Assembly (NCBI GenBank): GCA_013396915.1
Contig: VWZL01002555.1
Coordinates: 341,494 to 405,493, forward strand
Direction: 5' to 3'
Origin: Stercorarius parasiticus
Lineage: Eukaryota > Chordata > Aves > Charadriiformes > Stercorariidae
DNA length: 64,000 bases
Position numbers and translations under genes: made by a program
Shown: positions 11,802-26,665 of the stretch, one piece after another
Layout of the letters: every line of letters starts with the position of its first letter
Position numbering within the stretch: the first letter of the stretch is position 1
Notes under the pieces: generated by a model
The model's input: the letters and a program-made list of their open reading frames with translations, nothing else
Database searches by the model: none
Told to the model about the DNA's origin: nothing

Positions 11802-14800
11802 ATTTCAATATGCAATCTATTTTCTTTCTATTGTGGCTTTTTTAAGCACTTCTGTCAGTAGGAAAGCTAATGATGTTCTCATATTTCAGCCTTCTTGAGT
11901 GGCTTTTTATCACAGACATGAGAAAGATGACAATCAACAGCTGGCACTGCCTTCCATGCACAATACAGCCCTTTAAAAATACATATAAATGTCTGGGAGA
12001 AAGAAATCCCAGTAGGCTCCCTTTAGCTTTCCACAGAATCACATGGAAGAATTAGAAGGTCTTCATAACTTTCCATTAAATAATGGCACATTTTTAATAC
12101 ATAGATTTATCAGGAATCACAGTATCTGATTCAGCAAAGCATGTCCTTCCATCCGAGCTTCAAAACAGGGAAATGTGATTTTGTGTGCTGCCGGAACCGC
12201 ATCTCTGTTTACCACAACCATCTCTTCTAGTGCTTTTAAACATTTATATCGACTCTAACTCACATTCTGCTTTGCTATCACAAAGTTAAGAGCACAACCA
12301 GACAAAACTCTGCCACTATCTACTAATGATGAGAAAAAAAATAAACACATTCATTTTTGTATCCACATAATTAAACACATCAGTCAAGTCTATAAACTGA
12401 AGAACAGCATTTTAATATTACATTCAGGATATTACATGACCTTCCAATTCCAATAAACCCTGGTTTTGAAAAGGTATAAAAATACTCAGATTTACTCTGT
12501 CAGCTAAAACATGAATTGAAATTGCCAAGCAATAATGGAGGGGGGAAAAGTGCTCAGTTAACTAACAGAATAAACCCACGACAACATTAAAATCCTGACT
12601 GCTTATAGTTAAGTAAATAAGATCACCACCAGCTAAACTCCCTAAATTTATATTAATTGTGCTTTTTTTGAAAGTGATTGAAAACTGAGCAGTTGAAGAC
12701 ATACCACTCATCATATCCCTGTACTCGGCACCAGCCCTTTCACACCTCTTACAGAAAGGACACAAAAAGGAGAAGCCATTTTAGGAGAAGACTTTCCATG
12801 GCCATCAGCATCTTACTGCTCTATGGCAGCATTAACCCAGTGAAACCCTGTCCGTCCTCCGCTGCTCTTGGGGAACAGAGAGCACCCCAAGTGGGACAGG
12901 GGGAACAGGACGTTTGCTATCATCTGAAACCTGCCCGCCCACCCGCCATGCTATTTAACGTGGTTCTGCGAAGCACTTACCCGGGAACCGCAAAAAGCAC
13001 TTTGGGAATTATGTAACACCGGTTCACAAAAGCAGAAATTTCTTTAACACTTCACAGTCCTGCTTTTCAACGCGCCTGTCCCACATGCCAATGGCAAAAT
13101 CTAATCTAGCAAATCAGTACCTGCAAAGCACTCATTTTGGGACTGTCCCCAAATGGTAACTACAGAGAAGTTCAGAGTACCCAAAAAAATGTGAAGACAC
13201 CCTACTTGGAGATGCAGTGGTTTTGCTAGAAAAACAGAAGAACACAATGAAACTGTCAAACATCTTTTTAAATATCTCATGTCTTAAAATATGACAATGT
13301 CAACATTTGCACAATTTGCTTTAGTTGTAACAAATATATGAAGCATAAGGATTTTCTCACATCTACAACGACAAGCGAAATCCTTCTAAGGAACCATATT
13401 ACTGTCTCTGCGTGATAAGCAAAACATTTTGCAAAATTAAGACTAGAAACTTCTCACTAGTTCAAAAATAAAGCCTTCTGCATATCAGAAAGCACGTCAA
13501 GAAAAACAGCGCACTCACATAAATAGGTTACGAGATGTGAGATGAGTTTTCTATTTTATTTATCTCATAAAAACATTAGTATGTCTTTGTGAATTCCTGA
13601 TCCGGAGCTATTCCAAGCCTGAAGAAACCTCTTTCTTTATGAAATTCTTCCACTTGCCTTTCAGGATATTCAGTCTCCATCAATCTCCCTAATGTACCTT
13701 CTCCACTTCATGCCCAACTTGTCCTCAGAAAAGACTACCTGCAGAACACTTCAGCAGCTCCTGGGATGATGGAGTATTTCTCTGCAGACCAAAACTGTAG
13801 TTTCCAGGGCCCTCCTAATGACACCGCATCCACCGGACAGTTATGAATAGCCAATGTCAACGACTTCCCCAATTTCTCTTCTTTACCATTACCAAAGTAG
13901 GACATTAATTAAGCCTGACATTAAATGAGAATGCAATTAGGCAAACAGTCCACATGAAACCCATTACTTTCTGCACTTCTTTCACAGCAGCTACATTTAT
14001 CATTAAATAAATTCACTTGGTATAAGACGATCTTCTTTTAAATAAAACCTGTCGTTTTTAAAACTAAGCTGAACTCCTCGTAAAGTTTGAAGTGGTACCA
14101 GGGAGATCACTGAGGTCATTTTGCAAAAAGAACATCCCAAAGTTCAAAACTCTTGTGACTGACTACGTTTTAAGTTGACTATATACCAAGAAAAGTTCCC
14201 ACAAAATATTCTTGACTATATTTCTTGACTTGAAATATTTTTTAAATATTTCGACCAGGATGAAACATGGAGTAATCTAGTAGCTTTCAAAAAACTTTCC
14301 TGAGTCACATTATGGTAAAAGAAAACTTATGACGGAAAACAGCTGAAATACTAATTGGAAAAAAACCTCTCTCTTCCTAATTGTTCAATCACTTGAATGG
14401 TTACATTGTACTAAGTGTCACATAAATACACGATAGTTTCAGACTTAACTTTTTTTAATAGTCATATAACTTTTTTGAATAGCCTCAAACCCACAAATTA
14501 TTCACTAGAAATATCCAGAAATTAAAACTGTTCTAGTAGCAAAGCTAAATGGTCTGGAGGAGTCACAAAAGAAAAGATATATTATTTCTCTATAGAGAGA
14601 ATATCAGTTTTATTTTAAATTTTAAACATTATACCTAACAAGCACAGAAAATTATTTTAGTATAAGTAAGCCTAAGTTGACGCAGATGAACTGAAGAGAT
14701 ATCTGTTCTATGTCACTAACAATATAGTTAAAACTGTGTAGTGTGTAAAAACTCCAGCAGAAAACTTTGGTCTTTCAAAACAAAGAAAGGAAAAAAGTTC

Positions 14801-17524
14801 TTTCTATATGCTTCTAAAACAGGAGGGTTCCTTTAAGAAAAATTACATGGAAGATGTGTGTTGAGCTATTTGGGGCATCATTATTATTTGAACAGTGACC
14901 TACGCAAATGAAGAACAGACTGTCTTTGAGCAGACTACAATCTCAAGACATGTAAGTAACAGTCTGACAGAAAACATTAAGTTGAATATAGCATTCATTT
15001 TTCTATCATTATTTGCTACGTTATATGATCTTAGATTTCTTCCTTTTATGGCAGAAATCCCCCCACCTCCAGAAATCCCCAAGCCGATACAGAACTGAAG
15101 AGCCATACCCTTCTGCTACAGTGGTTCACGCAGATTTTAGTTGCTACCTCTGTATAAAAAGGTTCCCAAAGACAGATTTATCTGAGATTAAACTAAGACC
15201 TGATGGCCAGGTTTTTTGGGGGTGAAGAGCAACCAAACTTCCCTCTGGTGTGCATTTCCCATGCAGGGAACATCCTAGCGACTGCACTAGTTAATGATTC
15301 AAAGGATCAGAAACATTTACTGAACCGAGGCAGAACTAGCTATCAAGCACTCTACGCTCATATGCCTGAATAAAAGCTGCCAACTTCTCATGTAACTTTA
15401 ATCCAGCACAGTAACTGAATTAACAGGGGTTGCCATCGTAGTGGATAGCCTGAAATGCTATCTAATGCACTACAACATCACTGCACAGTTTAAGCATAAG
15501 TGACTGCTCTGATTTCATAGTCCTAAAACAACTCTTACAAAACTGGACTCACTTGGATATAGAGGATGTTAACTACAGGTCTATCACCAAAATTAGTATT
15601 TTCTAAATGAAAACACTACCAAATAGTGATAAGAAGCAAGCACTGCTAAAACACAAAGCTAGTTGTGCCCCAAATCCTATGAATATTTAATAAGAAAGAT
15701 TCTTTCTTTGTATTTCTATTTACAAAAATATCACTTATTAGTATGCTAATACTCCATACAACACTATTCTTCCCAAATAACACGAGTAAGATATTTGGCA
15801 ACTTCAATACAACATAAGCTTAACATTATTTCAAGCTCACAAAATTGATGATTGGGCTCAGATGCCATGGAAAGGTCAATTAGCCTCTTTAAATAAGTAA
15901 CTAGAACTCACATTCCTTCCCTAGCGCTGTCTTTGTTATGTGTGATTCAAATGTCAGTTGTCTTATTTAATCAAATGTATCCTCAATATGCGATTCAAAC
16001 ACCATAAATAAATGAGAAATGTTATTTGAAAAATAACAATACTGAACATCCATTCTGAAAATTTCACTTCACATTTATGCAGAAATATTCTACCATTTTA
16101 TCCAGAAGGTTCTTGAACACACTCAATAACACTTGCAAGAAACATTGCATCACAGACAGCAGCTCTAACCTCGATGTCCTCATCCAAAGATTTTCCCTCC
16201 TCTTCACCAGCCAAAATTTATCCAAGGGAAAACAGAGATTGAGCCTCCTGTTGCCACCACAGCATTTCTTCATCTTTATCATTATTATTTATCATGATAC
16301 ACTTAAAACTTACTTTCTAATCCATAATACGGTGTTAATAAATTCACTGTGCAACAGGGTTTGCAAACAGGAAAATATCTTCATCTCCCCTCTTGCCACT
16401 CCAACCTGCATCAGCCTCTCCATGAAGAATTACAGCACTTGCATCCGCCTCAGTTCTTTGCAAAATTTTTCCACCGCTGGCTCCCTGCACTCAGTAACAA
16501 GACCGGGCTATTGCTAAATTCTCCTGTAAGAGGGGTTTTGTATATATCCCAAAGAGCTGTAACACACGGTCCTTGACAGACATTGTCCATGACTCGTTCC
16601 AACAGGACTGCTGCAGCAAAGCAAATTTGAAAAAGCAGGTGTTATTACCCGCTGCTTTACTGGGAAACTACAGTGCAGAGCTTAAAGGACAAATTAAGAT
16701 AAAAAGCAATGGCAAAGGTGGTTGGCACACTTTGTGCCTTTGTAGGGATTGAGGACTGAGGAACTACTGGTGGATGGTTATGTCTAAATCAAGAAGAGGC
16801 ACAAGCAATTAAGGTAAAATGAACAACACCAATAGCAAAGAGAGGGAACAAAGTTGCTATTTAAGTGTGTGAATTAGAGGGATTTTTGTTACTCAAATCA
16901 CAACTAGAAGCTCACAACAGCAAAAAGGGCTCCCCTCATCTATACAAGACCACAGACTTCCAAGACCCATCTCACAGCCGCAACCTGTGCAGCCACCGTG
17001 CCGAGGATCAGCGTGGTGCCTCCGGGCTCGGGGCTACCCCTGGTACCAGCCAGCAGAGACTGCTTTCACCTCTTTGACAGCATTCTGCCCAGAAGACCAA
17101 ATCAAGCCTGAACTCAAAAACAAGCTCCGGCATCTGATTTGTTCCCAGGTATAATCCAGGCTGTTTGCTCCAACCTGAATCTCCGGTGCTGGACCTTCCA
17201 CTCTGCAGCTTTTTTCCCTGTTTCTTCCTTAACACGCTTTGGCTCAGCTGAAACATTGAGGATATTGTAAAGCCCTCGCATTTACCACAGCTTTTCTGAG
17301 ACAAAAAGCTTATTTTGTAGGATGTTGGCTAAGAAGAGTTATTCTGGAAGCAAGGGGAATGCTAATGTAATGAACAGACTAAGAGGATGAATTTTACATT
17401 TTCAAACAAATTCTTAATGAAGTTAGAGCATGGGATAAGAATAGACTTTACAAAATAAGCCGTGGTACAGAAGAGACATGAGAAATCAAAACCATGCTTA
17501 GGAAACATCACGAGTGCTGGTACT

Positions 17525-17542
17525 AAAAAAAAAAAAAAAAGN
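17525..17542. repeat. Poly-A run followed by an ambiguous base
   Basis: Sixteen A (17525-17540), then G and a single N at 17542. The N is the only unresolved base in the window and probably reflects unstable sequencing through the homopolymer. Confidence 0.9.
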
Positions 17543-18840
17543 AAGGCAGAATTGCATCCTAATTTGGCCATAAATTTTTAACATAAATTGGTCCCTATTT
17601 TAGTTATTCCTTTGGAATAATACAAATCTTCACAGCAAAAGCTTAGCTTTTAATCTTAAAGTCTGGGAAAGCCATGATAACATATCATCAACCAGCAGGC
17701 AAACAAATTGCTCAAGGTTGTGAGCCTCAGAAAAATATATAACGTACAAGACAGAATGAATGTCAGAACAAGCCCAGAACACTGATTTTTATATAACTAC
17801 AGGTTGATACATCTCTATAAACTGTTTTACAGCAATTCTAGGAAACCCACAAAGGTGATGCATTACAAAAGTAATGTTTCCTAAAATATACATAATATTT
17901 AGAAGCTCTTCTAAGGAAGATATTTGTTTTATATAAGACTTCTAACATGTATGTCTACCTATATATAAGTAGGGACATATGTGTTAGAGGTTTGGAACAC
18001 AGAAGCAGATTTAATAAATTAAGATAAACTGGCCCAAACTGAATTCTCTGCTTTGAAATAAAGTACACAAGAGACAGATATGGAACTCTTAATGATTTCT
18101 GCAGTCTCCAGAGAAAAATTAATTTTAAAATACTAAAAAGAAAATTTAAAAGTTTGCAATGCTAAATCTTACTACACTCTACTGTAACACATCAAAAGTG
18201 GCGCAAATAAATCTAAATAATATAGCTAGGAACCAAAATATATAACAGAATTGCTCATTTTTTAAATAAATATGACTTACACAGCCCACCTCACCAATGA
18301 CCTTTTAAAACACCTCAGACAAAGAAAAAAGAAAATGTGGATAAATGGTATTATTCATCTTTTACTCATTTTACTTTCTTTTATTCCGCATTTTTATTAG
18401 CTGATCTAGCATTATACAGATTTTATAGATTAGTGGAAGAAAAAAAATAACAAAATTTAAGCAAAACGTATGCAATTTTAAATATTTTCTAACAAAACCA
18501 AATTTAGGCTTCTGCACCACCTATAATAATACAACTAGTAATAAAAAGCAAATAATATTTCCAGCTCGTCAAATTATTTGGTACAACACACAAACTACTA
18601 ACCAAACAGATAAGCCGAGACAGCATAGATCATGCATGCAAATAAACACCACCTGCTTGTCCGAAGAATGTACTTTCTGCAGAGAAAACATGACTTGCGA
18701 AATTATTAAATAAAGTACTTCTCACACCACCAAACACTTACAACAACAGTATGTAAAAAGTAGACTGTGGCCTTCTACGGTGTAGTCTGCAGCTGCCCTT
18801 GTTTTTAATAAGAAGGGGAAAGTTGCAGAAGCGACAGGTC

Positions 18841-19100
18841 ACAGTTTTATGATCCATCTTGATATCAGAGGAGGCTGCGCGCACTAAGCCATGGGGTGCA
18901 GGCTGGAACACGTCCCCATGGGCTGGTCCTCTATGTTAAAGATGAATGCAGCTGTAATCAACTCCATTTTGTTCAAATTAATTGCAAGTTCTCTGAGAGG
19001 GCAATGCAGACGCTCGTGACTTAAAGGAACACTTCTGGTCGATATTTGTGTGTTGATTCACTTGGAAAACTGGATGTTTAATGATTTTGGAATCTTCCAA
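18841..19100. promoter_or_regulatory. Candidate conserved noncoding element
   Basis: A non-repetitive, mixed-composition block in AT-rich intron. It has an 8-bp inverted repeat CCATGGGG / CCCCATGG (18889-18896 and 18914-18921), the E-box CAGCTG followed by TAATCA near 18950-18960, and CAAATTAATTG near 18974. Texture and motif clustering suggest an enhancer; conservation was not tested. Confidence 0.28.
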
Positions 19101-22100
19101 TTTCTCGGAAGGAGGATGGACAAACAGTTGCATTAAAATGAAGTGTGGAGGAAACACACCGATAAGGATTTTTATCAGATTTCTATTGGCTGAACTTTTT
19201 TTGCCCTAAACCTTTGCTGAGAATTATAAATTTACCTGTTCTGTTGTTATTTTAAATTTCTCATCTATTGACAAATAAAACTGAGAATCACAGGAACACA
19301 AAAATAGGAACAATATAATAGAGAGGACAAATAATAATAATTCACCACCTCAGGCAAGCTATAACCCAAAAATGCATTATCACCTCTACTTGTGCAGCAG
19401 GTCTTCTAATAGAATCAAAAGTATTACTTCCCAAACTTTTTTGTTTAGTGTTTATATACATAAATGCCTCTCTCAGCCCAGAAATGTGACAACGCAACTC
19501 CCATTGCACAGCAAGTCTTTCCCAGATAGCTGGATCAATAATATCCCTGCTTTAAAGACCCGAAGGGCTAAAGAAAGGAAAGTAGAGGGAGGACAGGAAG
19601 GAAAACAAAAGCACACACAGAGCTCTTTCACCACAGCAAAGATTACGGTTTGAAGATTTTATTTTAGAACATTAATAATTCATAGTGACAGTGTAATGTA
19701 AACTAGGTTAGAAGATTATGCTCTCAAGTACCACACAAGGGATTGAATGACAGAATAATAACCACTAGCCAAAGTAGCAAAATTTTAGGAGATAAATGAA
19801 GGGAAGAGAGAACTTGGAGGACTAAAACAAGCATATTTGAGATGAACAAACAAAAACAGGAAAGAGAGATACTGAAGAAAAGGGGAATACAGACACAGCC
19901 TGTAGAAAAGAGAGCACGAAAGGATAGGTTATAGAGGATGAAGCTCTCTTGCAGGCCCTCTGGCATGGTACGGTTTTGAATACTCAAACAAGAGCTTGAA
20001 TTTGAGACAAAAGTTCAACATAGCTCAGGATAGCGAGACACAGGTGAAATGGGACACAATTTCTAAAACTGGTGCTATGTTTCCCCGAAATCTTCTCTCC
20101 TTTACATTCTAAACTTTCCTTAAGCTTTCAGGTTGATATTGATCCACTAAATGGTTTATCTATCTAAATTAGAAATTGCAACTCACAGCTTCAAGCAGTA
20201 ACTTTTTAAGAAAACAGATCTGAAAGGAATCTCCTGCTGATGGGCAGGAATAGTCCCGTGCTAATGCAAGCAGTTGTGTCATATAATCTCTGTTTCTCCC
20301 TAGCTCGAGTCTGTTAAATCGACACTAGGTACTCGCTATTAGTACATCTCTACTGTTAGTGCTTCAGTGCGGGATATTAACAGGCCTGTTTATATGCTCA
20401 CCGATTTTCCAAGTCAAAGCTAAAAATAGCACCTGGTTGCTTCATAGTACAATTAAAAACAAGTTTTGGAAGATGCATGTAACTGTCTATCAAGAATAAC
20501 AAACACATGACTGCCTGGTTAAGAATATATGTTTCTTTCTCACAATGATTCCCTTACCAGGAATCTTTCAGCGCAGGGGTTGTTTCTGTATCTGTATTCA
20601 AGATCAAAAGGTCTTGAGGGAGAGACTATGTGGAAGTCAGAATTTTGTACAGAACTGAGGACACCGCTATTGTTTTAGGAAATCACTGTTATTTGAGGAG
20701 AAGGACAGAAAAAGAAAAGCTTCAATATTTACAACAAGGTCTCCTAAGAACCTTCTGAGCTTTTTGTTCCTCACTAGAAGTTGCTAGCTTGTCCCAACCA
20801 TCCCAAACTCTTTCAACAGTGCAGAGGTAGTAAATGAGTCAGCTCACATGGAGGTGTACCAGCAGATCACAGCCTTCAAACACAATTACACAGAAAACCC
20901 AGTTAGGAACCACTTGGTTTATAGGTGAAAAGGCTAGCAAACATTAAAACCCTCCAACTTCTGAAGTCACGAGTACATATTCCCCCCCTGGGAGCCTCCA
21001 GTTCCCCACGTCAAACCACTGGGTTATGCTTTACAAGTGGTCCCACACAGGGCTGCCAAACCGTGAGCCTGGAACAAGACAAGAATTCACACCTCAGGCT
21101 CCAAACCCCAGGGTTTAACTCTTCTGCTACTGCAACTCCAGGCAGGACGCAGGGATTTTAGCATTTACATAATCTCTTCACATGAAAAAATTATACCATT
21201 CAGGCCACCATGCCTGAATATTTCCAACCATGTGGCAAGCACATAGACAGCTTCCCATCAGCATAAGAAAGACAAAAAGTTATCTGAGCCTGTCAAGTTT
21301 TAGGTATCACCAATATGTCCCTCCCCTGTAGTTTCCATCTCCTAGGTGGGAAAAACTATTCCCAAGAACAACAACTGGTCCAAAAGAAAAGGAATAAAGG
21401 TAAAAATTTCCATTAAAAAAGAAATGAATTCTGGGAAACTCATTCATTCATTCAATGTGAGATGCAGATTACAATTCAGTTGCCAAAAGATTACCTACTC
21501 AAAATTCACCATTTCACATTATGCATAATGATATATTCACAAAGTTGTTCTGTTACTCATTATTCCTGAATTGCTTATCTACATTGTTTCCAAAAGTGAC
21601 ATTATACTGTCTGTCTTGCAGTCAACTGACCAATTATTTAGCACATTTAAGAAAGCAGAACCTGTACCAAATCAAGCACTAAACTTGCTGCAAAAACAGA
21701 GCAATTTCCAAATGTCATTCAAACTGAATATGGTCTTCTTCATTAATCCTCTGACATTTGTCAAATAGCAAATTCTAACTAAAATAAACTCTTAAAACCT
21801 GTATCAAGTGACTTTAAACTAAAAGGATATTTAAGTAGAGATAGGAAACTATCACCAACTTTTGACAAGCCTTGAGGCATTTCAAAATAAAAAATATAAA
21901 GAACCTCATCAAGTTTGAATTCCGAAATGTTTTTCATCTTCCCTAAAAATATGCACTTCTGTTTACAGGTGCTGCCCTGCTGTTGGAAAATACATGTAGT
22001 CTTCAAAACTCAAAACACAGGTGATTTGGGGCACCATGTGACAAGAATACATCCTCACACTATGGAAGGGATCCCTGCACCTGCCTTGAAGTAGAGGAAC

Positions 22101-24399
22101 TGGAGTTACGAAACCTTCATGAAGACACACCAGCAATCTCAATACATGAGGAAAAGAACTACAGTCTGACAGGAGACCCCATTCGGAGAAGGTGGATGTC
22201 TCCATGCCCACCCCTCGGTGAAGGTGAGCTGACCGGCTCCCTGCAACGCCCGGGAAGCCCACCTATTTACTGCACCAGAGCAGACTCACTGAGGACACCG
22301 CACGTCGAGCCACACTCATGCACCCAAACAAGCCATAGCTCTAAATATAGGTCTCCCCTCATCCACTGCAACAGCTTCTATGAAAAAGGCTTTAAATAAA
22401 GGCAGGCAACCCTCCCAGTACATTTGCTGAACGTCTATGTATAATATATTCTTGTTACTTACCACAGTTATTGATTAAATGCTTGTTTCCTAGAATAGGC
22501 TTTTTATGTAAATAAAATAATATATTCTTAAATTATATCACAGATGTCCATAAAATCCTAATTATATAAAACTCATAACACTGTAATTACATACTGATCA
22601 AGTAATTATGTACTATGCTCAAACACTGAGTATTTTGGAGCAACATTAGGTTTCCCATTTTGTTTTACTTAAATAAGACAGCTAGGTTCTGACCACCACC
22701 ACATTCAGAAATGGTGACCAGACTTTGTACAGGCTAGGAAAAAAAAAAAAATCCATGAAACTATTCTGCAAAGCTATAAAAAATTAATAGCTATTATCAA
22801 TAGACTTTATTAAGGCTAGAATCTCCATGGGAAAACATTCCTATAAAAAAAATCTCTACCATATATCCCTATAAGAACATGTTCCACAACTGGCATGAAT
22901 TCATGAAGTCAAAATAGCATGAGAAAATACCCCTTGAATAATCCAGCTGAACCCACTCTTCCCTTGATTTGTTAGGGTAAAGCAAATTTCCACTGAGACT
23001 CCACCTCACTTGCAGCAACCAGAGATGCCAGAAATACAGCATCTGAATGCTTTCATCCTTGTTGCCACAAATTAATCCATTTCTAGAATTACTGAAACTA
23101 CCTTATTATCTTGCTGAGGGTGTTACAGGGAGCGTAACGTTTTTTGAAGTGGGGGGAAATGCATGTTCCTTTAACCTCAAAGCCCATCACTTCCAAGTTA
23201 AAACAAATAATTTATGACCTCTTTTAAGCAACTTGATATCAAGAAATGCTGTAAATCCATATTTTGATTAAATTAAAAGATAAATATGGGTGTATAAAGA
23301 CTTGCCAACTCATAAAGAGGACCAGCTGTGAAACATGGCCTCATTTGCTTCTTCAGTAATTTGACTTCCCTGCTACCCCTGTAAGAGTGCAAGCCAGATC
23401 CCAAACACAAGACTCAATACTTCAGTTTAATTTTGGACATCATTCTCTTTCCTTCCTAAAGATACATGACCTTAACTCTAACCCACAGTTGCATCAACTA
23501 CAGCAGTCTTATTTCACCTGCTATCAATTTATTTTTATTGTAATCATGCCATGTCACATTTCCTTTTACTCCTTTGAAAGGTTTACATTATTTTCAATTG
23601 TTCAAAAGTTATATATAAAGTATTCTCATTCTTAATTAGATTAATTCTTTCAAAAGCCATGAAATTCCATGCTAGCTGTCAGATATCAGATGCACCAACA
23701 GTTGCTCATCCATCCATGTAAAAATATCGACACCACAAAAAATAGGCAAGAAGGGGAAACCTATGTAGATACTTGCAGACACGATATACAGGTGGTAAAA
23801 AATGAGAAAGATTTAACATTAAGGCATACACTTTTCTAGTCACATTTTCCTAGTATCACTTGCGTAGCCAGGGAAATGAACCACAGCCTGGCTAACCTGA
23901 GGGTGTTAAGCTGAGTAGATCAATGATGGTAATAACTTGCCAAGATGGACCTTTGCTCTAAGCAAGTAGGAATGGCTATCACTGATACCGTAACCAAGTA
24001 AACAAAACTACAACAAAGAACGACAGGATAAAACAGGATCAAGAGCTGCACAGGTGAAAGCAACAAAGATGAAAATAAAAAGTTATTATAGTAGATCTAA
24101 GCTCTTTCACAGAGCTATGTATCTGTGAATCATCAACCATTCAGTATTTAGAGAGCAGATGGCTGGAAGGTCCCCATATGTGAAAAATATTATTATCAAG
24201 GAGAGTCCATAGTAACAGCGGAATATAACTCGACACCAAGACTTTCATATGAACTATTCTTAAAGAGAACATTACTCACTGGCCCACGTCAAAAGCCTGA
24301 AGATTGAAGGTTTCTCAGAGAAAAAAGGCAGTAAGTAGCAAAAAAGGCTTTTGAAAATAATCGATAATCATTAGATCTCCTCTCCAAAAAAAACAGTTC

Positions 24400-24520
24400 T
24401 CAATTGACTTTAACAGTAATCTAATTTTGAGAATTAGTTACTACTTATGAGTCTGTTAATTAGCCCTAATGCTTAACAGCATTTAATCGCCCTTGTAAAG
24501 GAACATTACCCAGTACTAGC
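24400..24520. promoter_or_regulatory. Candidate conserved noncoding element
   Basis: A run of homeodomain-type cores: CTAATT-TTGAG-AATTAG inverted repeat at 24421-24437, GTTAATTAGCCCTAAT near 24455-24470, and ATGCT-TAAC-AGCAT. It is low in simple repeats. It is an enhancer-like arrangement by inspection only. Confidence 0.25.
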
Positions 24521-26504
24521 TTTTAAATAACAAAAAATAATTTAAAATTATATTGAGGACAATGACACTAAAATGTTGAGACTGTTCTTTAGTCACTTCA
24601 CTGCAAGCGCTGCCAGAATGAGCACCATAATAAGAATTTTCACCAAGTGCTGCCCAACGCGCAGGGACAGCAGCAGACACGCTGGGCAAGGACCTCTCTC
24701 TTCATGGCAGTGAAGTACAGACAAAGGCAACATCCCTTTCCTGTGCTGACAACCTGATTTCCACCCAACAGATGTAATATATGTTACTCTCCATTAGAAG
24801 GACAGATGCCTAAAATAGCCCAACTTCACATTTTCTTGTTACTCCTACTGGAGCTGGACAGCAAAAGCAATCTCCCTCTGAAATGACAGTCTAGATTCAG
24901 GGACTATTGCATTACCACCTGATGAGTAACTGAAATTTGACCAGCTACATGCACACTGCAGCATGTGAACTTCAAAACCAGCCGTCTGATGGCTCTGCTG
25001 GCTCAAGTTTTAAGTAGGTAATCACCGAGCTCCGATTTCATAACTGCACACACAAAGATCTCTATCTTGTATTAGCCTTTGTCTGTGACAACCTCACTGG
25101 GTGAAGTTTCTTCTTAGTGAGGAAGCTGAAGGTTTCCACTGGGGCTGCTGACGGCCATACATGTGCCATAGTAGCACAACGTGGAAGAAGGGCTATTGCT
25201 GAAGGAAAAATGTATCAGCCAAACTCTCAAATCTTTTAATACAAGCTGAGCTGGTTTGGACTTTTTTCGGTTTACAAAGTCTTGCACCCCACAACAGGCT
25301 TGATTTTGCTTGTTATCCTTTGTAGACCCTGTGTCTGCAGACAGAGGCTTCAGCCTGCTAGCTTCTCTAAGAAACTAATGTGGCTTTACAGCGAACAGAA
25401 CAGAGCACAGCGCGTTAGCACAGACCTGCTATTCTAGGCATGGGTATTTAAGGACCCCCCTCTAGGCTGTTTTAAGTTGGTTTTCTTGACATCAGCGATA
25501 CCTGTGAGGGTCCCCTTGCTCCATGGTACAGGTTGCACATACACTCAGAAGGTAGCACAGGGTACAACCAGGAATTTGCATGCACACACAAGTAGACAGG
25601 GTTCCATTCCTCAATTTTATATTCTTCCCTACAGCCTTAAACTACATATGAACTAGAAAAATTTGTACCAACAAGCAACATCGACCTGAACCCTAAATGA
25701 CTGGAAGTAAATTACAACTACAGTGCTGTTTCCTTCTGTTAGATATTATTCTCTTCAACTATAAAGCTGGTAAGTTCACAAGTGGTTAGAAAACACCAAA
25801 CTGTTAGACATTCCTAGTTGATGCCTCTCCTTACCTCCACTGAAAGTGATGGCTGTAGCATGGACTAGACGGATTGCTCTGGGGTTGTGAGTTCAGGTAA
25901 AATACTAGAGGAGAAGTAACAAGTGCACAGTCAGCACTAAATGGGAATTTAAGGTGCTGCAGACCTGGAGCAGATGCAGGAGAGAACATGTGCTGATGAA
26001 CATCACTTCCTCGGCAATGGGAGTACAAAGGAGAGGAGATTCTGACAAGGTACCACAGTAGAGAAAAAATAAATCAGGGTCAATATCACATCTTCTGCTT
26101 CAATAAAGAAAAAAAAAAAAGATATTTCCAAAATACAAGTTATATCTTCTTAATAAATGCAATAAATGCAGTCATCCTTTTGATTACCATCCAAACCAAA
26201 TGTATTTGACCGTATATTAGCTAGTCAACATTATTTATCCACTATGAAAATCTTCCAATCTGGAACATACACCACTGTCAATCCTTCATGTAAAACATTT
26301 AATTGAGAAAAACTAACAAAGTTGGTAATGGCACCAGTAATAGACATGGACCATTTGTATCAGAGCCTTCACAATTTGGGAGCCATGGTTCCACGCCACG
26401 GTTGTGGCAACAATAGAAACACACAACTGTGAAAACATGAATTACACGAACCATTAACTAGAAAACAACAGTGTTTATAACCACAACTAATTAGGCATGA
26501 AAGC

Positions 26505-26665
26505 AGCACTGCAAAATGGCTTTATTCTAAATTTAGCAATGGGCAAACTGAGGCACAAAGAGGTTAAGTGACTCGTCCATAGCACATCCATGGCAGCATC
26601 AGGATTACAGCTGAGGACGTTGATTCCCAGCTCTGTGCTCGGTTCTGTGCACTGTTCTGTTTTTG
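26505..26665 (-). mobile_element. MIR-like ancient SINE relic
   Basis: The plus strand shows AAACTGAGGCAC, AAGAGGTTAAGTGACT and GGCAGCATCAGGATT, in the order and spacing of the reverse complement of a MIR/CORE-SINE (minus strand AGTCACTTAACCTC...GTGCCTCAGTTT). The end towards 26660 resembles a decayed tRNA-like head. MIR-family copies are ancient and scarce in birds, so a copy this recognisable may be under constraint. A related tRNA-derived SINE family is possible. Confidence 0.68.

Noticed and set aside
12038..12065. CACAGAATCACATGG..., like the CR1 end
   Set aside because: Agreement stops within about 15 bases.
16077..16517. 146-codon plus-strand open frame
   Set aside because: T-rich, low-complexity sections and no recognisable protein; near the chance limit.
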